NCBI GenBank assembly: GCA_902792905.1
Contig: CADBBH010000001.1
Span: 1-64,000 of the forward strand
DNA from: Oscillospiraceae bacterium
GTDB lineage: Bacteria > Bacillota > Clostridia > Oscillospirales > Acutalibacteraceae
Direction of reading: 5' to 3'
Length of the DNA: 64,000 nt
The notes below the pieces were generated by a model. That model was not told the origin of the DNA. It searched no databases and saw nothing but the letters and a program-made list of their open reading frames with translations. A program made the position numbers and the translations under genes. Each line of letters begins with the position of its first letter. Within the stretch, counting starts at the first letter, position 1. Below are positions 8,762 to 17,400 of the stretch, piece by piece.

Positions 8762-9742
8762 ATGAGCATTTCTGCATACGCTGCATTCAGCAAAAGTGAT
8801 AAAATACGGTTCAAGAGTTCTTCCGGTGGTTTATTCTCAGAGTTTGCAAAGTATATATATTATTCAGGCGGTTATGTGGTCGGTGCCGCTTTTGATAAAG
8901 ACTTCAAGAGCATCTCACATATAATTACCGATAATCCGGATGAACTCGACAGACTCACGGGGAGCAAATATCTTCAAAGCAAATTCAGCATCCACAAAGA
9001 AATCAAAGAAATCCTCGAAAATGGCAAAACAGTATTATGTTGCGGAACGCCCTGCCAGATTGCAGGTCTCAAATCATATTTGAAATCCGATTACGAAAAC
9101 CTAATCACCATTGATTTTATATGTCATGGGACACCTATACAAAAAGTTTGGAAAAAATATCTGGAATGGCAAGAGGGACTTCACAAATCATCAGTAATAT
9201 CTGTTAATTTTAGAAGCAAAGAAAACGGATGGTCCAACTATTTATTACTATTATTATTTACAAATGGTAAAAAATATGCACAGACAAGTGATAAAGACCC
9301 TTATATGCAATTGTTTTTGAGCGACATGTGTCTCAACCGCAACTGCTATAATTGTCAATTCAAAGGAAAGAACAGGCAAAGCGATATTACACTTGGAGAT
9401 TTCTGGGGAATCGATAACATTGCTCCCGACCTCAATGATAGCGAAGGAATATCATTTTTATCAATTAATACTCAAAAAGGAAAAGAACTGCTCAATAATA
9501 TCAAATCGAATATATTTTTAACTGAGGTTGATGAAGAAATCGCTTTTTCATACAATGTTGCAGCAATTAAATCTGCTAGTCAACCAGACTGTTACAATAA
9601 TTTTATAAAAGACCTTGAAGCAATGCCTTTTAATAAACTTGCAAGAAAATATATTCGCAAATCACCAATAAAAAAGCGGCTAAAAAAATACAAGCTGATT
9701 AAAATAGGAATAAAAATCCGAGACAACTTATTGAAACGATAA
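8762..9742 (+). CDS. Coenzyme F420 hydrogenase/dehydrogenase beta-subunit-like iron-sulfur protein
   Basis: A 326-residue protein with the fold of the F420-hydrogenase beta subunit C-terminal domain. It shows SSSGGLFSEFA, VLCCGTPCQIAGL, IDFICHGTP and the cysteine cluster CLNRNCYNCQFK followed by DITLGDFWGI. The CPC-type cysteines and the C-x4-C-x2-C cluster could hold 4Fe-4S centres, and the family binds flavin. Homologues commonly sit beside pyruvyl transferase genes in capsule loci, as here. The reaction is not established; reduction of a sugar or pyruvyl group is an inference. The organism is not expected to make F420, so FAD or FMN is the likelier cofactor. Confidence 0.8.
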   Translation: MSISAYAAFSKSDKIRFKSSSGGLFSEFAKYIYYSGGYVVGAAFDKDFKSISHIITDNPDELDRLTGSKYLQSKFSIHKEIKEILENGKTVLCCGTPCQIAGLKSYLKSDYENLITIDFICHGTPIQKVWKKYLEWQEGLHKSSVISVNFRSKENGWSNYLLLLLFTNGKKYAQTSDKDPYMQLFLSDMCLNRNCYNCQFKGKNRQSDITLGDFWGIDNIAPDLNDSEGISFLSINTQKGKELLNNIKSNIFLTEVDEEIAFSYNVAAIKSASQPDCYNNFIKDLEAMPFNKLARKYIRKSPIKKRLKKYKLIKIGIKIRDNLLKR

Positions 9743-9800
9743 ATATTTTCGCTTGAAAAGTATATAAAATATATAACCGCCTCACTGCAGGGAGATAAAA

Positions 9801-11360
9801 ATGACGAATAATTCCAAACTCAAATCCTTAACCGAAGATAAATACACGCTGAGCGACATTTTTCTGAAGCATCATGAGCTATGGTTCATGGTGCCGGTGG
9901 TGATTTATCTGCTCACGCCGGTAGTGCATATGATATCCTTCGCGATTCTTTATAAGGATCCTGATGACTGGTCACTTAAGGACTGGTTCCATTTCTATGA
10001 CACGGCTGAGCTCGCCGGCGACTACTATTCCCCCATTATCCATTACGCCTTTTTCCTGGGCGCGATTTTCGCGGTTCTCGCGATAATAGTCTATATTACT
10101 TTCTGCAGGAAAACCGGTGTCAAACTTGTTACCGCCGATAAAATCCCGCTCTTTTTCTTCATAGCGTATTCGGCGCTGATAATCGTATCAACCATCGTCA
10201 ACAAGACCGATATTAAATACATCCTCGGCGAAACCTCACGCGCGGAAGGCGTTCTCCAGATTATCGGATATATGCTGGTATTCTACCTCTGTGCGTCACT
10301 GGTCAGGAAGGAAAAATTCAAGGAATTCGCAATCTGGTTCTTCCTTGCGACCGGCGTTGTGATTGCGGTCCTCACACTTATTAATAAATATGTGACCGAT
10401 GTTACTATCATCGGCGACGCCTATGTCTGCGGTATCTTTTACACTCATAATTTCTACGCGTATTACCTGACGGTTACGATAATGCTCTGCGCCGGAGTTA
10501 CCGCGCTGGGCGAAGGCAGAATAAAGAGAATTGTCGCGTTCCTTATCATGTGCCTCAACACTTTCGTCCTCGCAATAAACGACAGCCTCGGGCCCTTCCT
10601 TGCGGCAATCGTGGCATTTGTTTTCCTGTTTGTTGCCGTATCTTATAAAAAGAAAAAAGTCAGCTTTACGGTGCTTGGGCTTTTCGCCGTATTCATGGGA
10701 ATTGTCTTTGTGACCGGGCTTTTCACTCCGAGTTTCTTCAGCGAATTTGCTGGACTCGGCAGAGATGTAAAAAAGATTGTTACCGACAGTGAAGACGCGG
10801 GCAACGCCGGCACCTTGAGGTGGACTCTCTGGACCCACACAGCCAAATATATCAGGGAAAAACCGTTTATCGGCTGGGGACTTGAAGGCACAGCTGAGCG
10901 TCTCGGAACGGAAACCCACGCAGACAAGGCGCATAACGAATACCTTGAGAATATGGCATATTATGGTATCCCGGCAGGACTTATGTATCTCTTCGGTTTG
11001 ATGTCGGTATATATCAAGGCGCTGATAAAGAGAAAGAGCATCGATAACACAACGATTATCTGCCTCGCAGGCGCTCTCGCCTATATCGGTTCGGCGCTTG
11101 TAGGAAACTCGTTCATTTTCACCGCACCTTTCTTCTTCATTTTCCTCGGCCTTGCTAACAACACAACCGGGCAGTATCCGCCATATTCTGAAGAGGTAAA
11201 AGAAACAGAAACCACATTTTTGGATGAAGAAGCAAAAGCGACTGACGATGCGGCTGAAATTGACACTGAACTTGAATCAGCGGAAGCAGAAGCGGAGACT
11301 ATTGAATGTGAAACAGAAACACCCGCTGAATCCGAAGAAACCGCAGGAGTTGCAAAATAA
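9801..11360 (+). CDS. O-antigen ligase / Wzy-type polymerase with acidic tail
   Basis: A 519-residue membrane protein with about 11 helices and the Wzy_C loop GWGLEGTAER followed by DKAHNEYLENMAYYG. The His and the Asn-Glu pair are the conserved positions of O-antigen ligases and polymerases. It probably polymerises repeat units or ligates the polymer to a wall acceptor outside the membrane. The last 65 residues are an unusual soluble tail made largely of Glu, Ala and Thr. It is preceded by GGGAG and has higher GC than the glycosyltransferase genes. Polymerase and ligase cannot be told apart by sequence. Confidence 0.87.
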   Translation: MTNNSKLKSLTEDKYTLSDIFLKHHELWFMVPVVIYLLTPVVHMISFAILYKDPDDWSLKDWFHFYDTAELAGDYYSPIIHYAFFLGAIFAVLAIIVYITFCRKTGVKLVTADKIPLFFFIAYSALIIVSTIVNKTDIKYILGETSRAEGVLQIIGYMLVFYLCASLVRKEKFKEFAIWFFLATGVVIAVLTLINKYVTDVTIIGDAYVCGIFYTHNFYAYYLTVTIMLCAGVTALGEGRIKRIVAFLIMCLNTFVLAINDSLGPFLAAIVAFVFLFVAVSYKKKKVSFTVLGLFAVFMGIVFVTGLFTPSFFSEFAGLGRDVKKIVTDSEDAGNAGTLRWTLWTHTAKYIREKPFIGWGLEGTAERLGTETHADKAHNEYLENMAYYGIPAGLMYLFGLMSVYIKALIKRKSIDNTTIICLAGALAYIGSALVGNSFIFTAPFFFIFLGLANNTTGQYPPYSEEVKETETTFLDEEAKATDDAAEIDTELESAEAEAETIECETETPAESEETAGVAK

Positions 11361-11370
11361 AATAGTTTAA

Positions 11371-11402
11371 GCCGGGCATCGACGATGCCTGGCTGTTTTT
11401 TA
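11371..11402 (+). terminator. Terminator of the exopolysaccharide operon
   Basis: GCCGGGCATC pairs with GATGCCTGGC around a GAC loop, and a run of T follows. It lies 10 bases after the last stop codon. Confidence 0.85.
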
Positions 11403-11420
11403 TTACTAGTAAATATGCAG

Positions 11421-11448
11421 AGCGGGCAGTGCCGAAGCACTGCCCGCT
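11421..11448 (-). terminator. Hairpin ending the type IV pilus operon
   Basis: A perfect 12-bp stem (AGCGGGCAGTGC and its complement, loop CGAA) lies 38 bases past the stop of the giant secreted protein. On the minus strand no long U-run follows, so termination may be weak. Its place between two converging operons suggests a boundary role. Confidence 0.6.
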
Positions 11449-11486
11449 TGGTCTAAATTATGGATTTTAGGGATATCAAGGATTCA

Positions 11487-14400
11487 TTATCCGAGGTTGG
11501 ACATATCAAGTCTTCGGATTTCGACCCATCCGGTCATGCCCTCATACACTTCTTCGGGCTCATTCAGCTTCTTGATATGGACTATGGGCAAGATATAAAT
11601 CTTGATTGCCATAAGTTTCTGATTGTTTTCAAACAACTCAAGAATAGAATCGGGAACCGCGAAGTGAAGGAGCTTCTGCTTGGGAACATTTGTATTCGAA
11701 AGCGTACCGTGGTCATCCTTTATCTGGACCTCATCGGTAATGAATACTTTTGCACCGGTGTCGGGATCAATATAGTAGAACTTCGTCTCATAGGTGATGT
11801 TTGTCTTTGACGTACCGACATTATTATCAAGAACCTTGAAGAAAACATCGCTCTCGGGGACGAGAATCTCATTGCCCGAACCATCAACATCGGGGCTCGC
11901 AAGAATATACTTGTTGCTCGAGGAATCATTCTTATTACGGAACGTAACCGAAGGAACGGTAAATGTATCCCTGTAGGATGCAACGAGCGTATTGATGAAC
12001 AGCATTGCCTCGAATTCGGTGAATTCATTGGTATGGCCTGCGCCGGTGTAGGTAACATTGCCGCGTGAATACATATAGTAAGCATTAGCGGCGTCGTTTC
12101 TGATACCGATATAATTCTTGTTCGCATCATATTTCCAGAAATCCTGGGCAGCGAGCGAATACCATACCGTGATATCGTCACCGTTCATGTTACACTGATA
12201 AACCTGCTCGTGAGTGGTCTTGACCTTGATAAGCTGGTTCATATCCTCAACAGAGTGGAGGAAACCGTCAACCAAGCCGTCATGGTCAGCACCGGATGAA
12301 GTCTGAATATTTCCGTTCTTATATTCATATGTCGGCAGACCTACGGTCGGAGAACCGATATTGATATTATAGGGATAAGTTGTAATCTTACCGCCGTTTA
12401 CCTGAGTTACATACTCGGTGCTGAATATCTTCTGATACTTGTCATCATCCTTGAGCTGTGATCTCGGGAATCTCTCGGTCGCAGCCGTCGGGAACTGCTG
12501 ATCAGCATCATTCGGATTAATATATCTTGCGATTGTGTAATCCGTGAAGCCCTGTGCATAGCGGTCGAATTGAGCGTGAATGTTGCCGCTCGCATCGAGG
12601 ATGGGCTCATTCTCATAGTGCCTTACGCCGTTTGAATCCTCTGTGTAGTTGAGGGCCGGGTTAGCAGTGTTTCTGCCATAGACATTCGCTGTGCCGGGAA
12701 CCCAGGCTATTGAGTGATCAGTCGAAAGCATCTTCTTGACCGTGAGGTCTCTCGCGGTGAAGCTCTCAACCTGTCCCTCGTCGCCGGCAGTCTGATAACC
12801 GTTATAAATGTAGTTATACATATGGGCTCTGCCGAGCGGCGCATTTGCGAAGGGATCTCTGAGGATGGATGCGTAGTCTTCATTATCAACATCGCCGCTG
12901 ACTATCGCGTCGGACCTCGTAATTATTGCTTCGGTTATACCATACCGGTCGAGGCCCAGATCCTCTCTCAGAACAATGTTGTTCCAGTAGCCCTCCTTGA
13001 TCTTGGTATCTTTGAGTTTTTCGTCTTCAGTATCCATACGCCAGTCGGGACCGACACCGAAGATTGACTGAACTCCATCGAGAACCCAGTTAACTATGTT
13101 ACCGAGATGGCTCCATATATCGGCGCCTATTCTCTTGAGCTTATCAACATAGAGATCGAGGAAGTCAACCGCTTTACTGGTTGTGTCGTGGCAGAAGAGG
13201 ATATTCTTATCGCTTCTGATGAAGTTTCTGATAGCGAGAGCCGAGTAATTCGAAAGGCCCTCCTGATAAATAACCTGATTGCCGAGAATATCGAGGAATG
13301 TTGCGGCAAGTTTGCCGTAGGAGTCGCCGAAGCCGAGAATCATCATATCATAAGGAGTGAAGAGATCTTTCTCGCCGGCATTATTCTCATACTTGATAGC
13401 GCCGCATTCGGGGCAATACATACCCTGAATATCCTTGCTGTGGTTATCGCAACCGGCTTCAGGGCATCTCCACTTCGTGCCGCCGAAGCCCTCGCCTGCC
13501 TGCAAGCCATAGAACTGGTTAATCATATGGACGCTCATGCAGGTTATCATTATCTTGATATCGCCCTCGTTGACGACGAAGCCGAGATGGTAGTAGCCGT
13601 CAACGTCATCGACGCCGCCCTTGCCGTCCCATGACGAGAAGGTGATGCCGGCTGTGCCGAACTCTTCCTGAGTCATGCGTCGGGTATTGGGATTCTCAAG
13701 GTGATCAAAGACATCGCTGCCGAAGACAGTGCCCATATAGACATTGCTGCTCCAGAAGTTCTGCTCAATGTGCTTTGTCCTGCCGTAAATTGTGAGATCG
13801 TGACCTACAACCTCGTTATTGATATTAAGATAGGGCTTGCCGTATTCGGTCCACTCCGCGGGGTTCCACGCGCCGGGAAGAATCATGACCGCATTGATAA
13901 GCATCGGATCGTCCGCAGTCGGCTTCACATAGGCGTAGCCGGTATGAGTCATATGCTGCGGAATTCGGCCGTCCGCAGTCAGGCCGGTTGAGGCGTCATG
14001 TTCCTCTTCAATATACAGCTTCCAGGGAATAATACCCTTGAATGACGGGTTAAGGCCTGTGGTATATGTGATTGCCGTTCCTGTACTCAGATTGGATATA
14101 CCGCCGTCATTAAGGCGTTCGCCATTGCTTGTAACTTCGCCTGCAGAATTATATGTCGGATCCTTGAACTTGCCGTCGCCGTCCTGATCTATATAGAGAT
14201 AAGCGTGATATTTTGAGCTCTTGAAGGTCTCGGTTGGCTCATTGATCTTGAACTTAAGAGTAAGATTGATGCCGCTGTCGGTCTTCGTGAGGGATTCGCT
14301 GTCCGCACCGATTGCATACTCGGGAGCGGAGCCTGCGAGCATCTCGATTTCAGGTCTCGGAGTTTTGAGAGCAGATGCGAGCTTACTGGACGCAGCGTCG

Positions 14401-17400
14401 ACATCCGAAACACCGTCATCATAGCAGAATACGGTATCATGCTCATAGTATTCGCCGACGATAAGTCTCCACATATAGGAGCAGTTATCGATATTAGCCG
14501 AGCTCGCTTCGGAATCGGTATCAACACGCCATCTTACAGGGTCAGATTTGACGGGAGTTTTGTCGACTTCCGCAATCTGATAAATGTATTCGGGCATATT
14601 GGTGCCTTCTTCTGATTTTCCATTGCCATTTTTGTCAAGTTCATAGGTGTTCTCGAGACTGCCGTTTTTATAGTGATAGGCACCATAAAGCTCACCGAAA
14701 TGGTATGCATTATAGTCATCATGTTTCTCATCGCTTGTTTCAGGGCCAGTACATCTTGAAACAAGCACTGTTGCAAGAGAACCGCCCGGCTTTGCCGATT
14801 GTAACACGACCTCCTGACCTCCGACAGTAAACTTCATTCTCAATATCGCACGGTTCCACGCCTTATTAATAACTCCTGCTTGTGTTAAGGTATGAGAATT
14901 GAGATAGTCATCAGAATACGTGATAACAGCTGAATCCGCTGCTGTAAGTTTCCTGTTATCTAGACCAGCACCAAGTCCATGTGAACCATAAGAACTTGGA
15001 TTATAATCAATATAATCCTTATTAGTACTACCGTTATAATAAAAAGTCTTTTTGCATTTTTTATGATTGCAATAAGCCGAGAAAGCTTGCGTATTACCAT
15101 TCGTATAATACCAATCATTAAAATTGGTGTAATCACTAGGAGATCTTAGAACACGAGGTATTTTTCCACAAGTATCATGAGCCCACTCATGGTTTTGGCA
15201 AAGCAAACCCCAATCATGTTCTTCATCCCAATACTCAAATTTAACCTTATATTTTTTAAGTATATAGTCAGTAATATTATCACCGCTGTTATATGTAGTG
15301 CTAACATTACCTTCTAACTGTTCGGGAGTAATCGAATGGAATTCCACCCAGAATGTTGCGTTCTGAAAACTTCCGAGATTACCTAACCAGTTCTTATCAA
15401 AATAAACATTAGCAAACAATCTTGCAACGAAATAGTCAGTTCCGCCCATTTTGATATTGACTCTGTTTGTAGCATTGCCGTTTGCTGTAAAGCCATGATA
15501 CGAGAAATCTACCACACAATAATAGTCGCCAATGCCCGATGTTACAGTACGGTATCTCGGAACCTTATAGGTTTCAGATCTTGTCCACCAAAGAATCTTT
15601 CTTGTTCTAGTTTTGGTATCATATATTATATTACCGGAGGAGTCTCTTACCGGTTCCATACTGCTGGTGGAAACATTAACAGAGCAGTCCTTCTCTGTTT
15701 TGCCTTCAAGCTTCTGCGGGGCCTTAGGACCAGATACTCCGTCTTCATCATAATACCACTGATATCTTACAGTAATATCAGCATTCGCGTTGTTGCCGTT
15801 AAGAATCTGACTGTTAAGTCTTCCCGCTTTGATATCTGCATCTATGGTATCATAATTTACATCGCCCTTGATGATGCGACAGTGGAAATTGGCAGAATAA
15901 CCGCCGTTCTGATAATCCGGAGTAAGCTCATCACAATAGTTATAAGCGGTGAGATAATCATGAATTCCTTTGGAAACAAGCGCATCATCAATAATAAGCG
16001 GTCTGCCGGTATCGGCATAATTCTTAAGGCGCTGCATTGACGCTTCATTGAGGTCAAAGCCCGATGAGCGCATTGAGGCGTGACCGCCGAGCGGGATATA
16101 GACGGTCTTGAGAGCATTGAAGCCAACCTCGTCACCAAGATTGAAATAGTCTTCCTTCAGCATACCGCCGAGGGCGGGAGGGCTCGCGAGGTCACTTGCC
16201 ATGCTACCCCAGTTGCCGGGATTAATCCAATACTGCCAGCGCTTAAGCTGACTGTTATCAATAGCTTCTTTATTCGCGGTCTCAATAATATCGCCGACAT
16301 TGGTATAGAACATTCCGTTCATATGCGGGTCGTTATAGACAGGGTCGCCCGCACGCATATTCTGAACCTTGCCCTGCTCCACAAGATGACTGTAAGCGTC
16401 ATCGGCAGTGCCGTCCGCGCGGATAGTCGCGGTTCCTTCAACACCGTCTTTAGTTATATAATCGAAAGTATCACCGGGTTTGAGAACACGGGACATATTA
16501 TCGGTCGAAGCGCCGATATAGACTATATCATAGTTCTCGGCAAAGTCCTCATTCTTCGCGACAAATTCCGCGACTGACATACCGATAATCTCAACATCAT
16601 CGGCAGAATACTGAAGAGTTGCGGGCATCATTCTGTTGAGCTTTTCAAGAGTCAGCGAAGGATTGGATGAGCAGGGCTCAATATCCAAAACCGTAACCTT
16701 ATCAAGAATATGATAAATACGCTGGTTCTTATAATTCAAAACATATCTGATACAGGTTGCCTCATTGACCATATTGTTGATAAGAGGCGAGTTGCCGAGA
16801 TTGTTGCGGACATCATTTTCGTTATCAATCTCTTCCCTGACAGGATAGTAGGGAGAATCAGTGCTTGAAGCGGATGAGATAATGCCGGGAGTTGTGCAGA
16901 AATTCTGGTTTGCCAGAGTCTTCGCGACACTGTCTGACTGGGAAATGGCAGAATCGGAGAAGACATAGATGCTGCCCTTGACGCCGCCTATCGCGGTGCG
17001 TTCGGAAGTAAGTTCAGTAACAAGGGTCGATAATCTGGTCGGCAGAGGCTGATTGTTATTTGAAAGGATTGCCTTATCAACCACAACGGCATCTTTAGCC
17101 GCAACCTTCTGGGTAATAAGGTCGTATACGGAATTATCCGCAGGAATATCCTTTGCACTGCTATAGGCCAGATTCCAGCTACCGTTTGCAGCCGCCTCGA
17201 GATTAAGACCGGATGAAATAACGATAAGGTCCGCATAACGAAGCTCCTCAAGAAGAGCGGGATCATCAGGCTCGATAACCTCAACGACTATCGGGAAAGT
17301 ATAGAAATCGACTAAGTTGCCGCTTTCATCCGTTCTTTTTTCATCGGCGTCAAGAACTTTATATTTGAACCAGTTATTATTGACAAAGCCGCCGAGATAA

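Noticed and set aside
8762..9742. Evidence that the organism makes or uses coenzyme F420
   Set aside because: The family name comes from archaeal enzymes; capsule-locus members are widespread in bacteria without F420 biosynthesis, and no F420 gene is in the window.
10296..10934. A 212-codon minus-strand frame inside the polymerase/ligase gene
   Set aside because: Antisense shadow of a membrane protein gene; charged, low-complexity product and no start signal.
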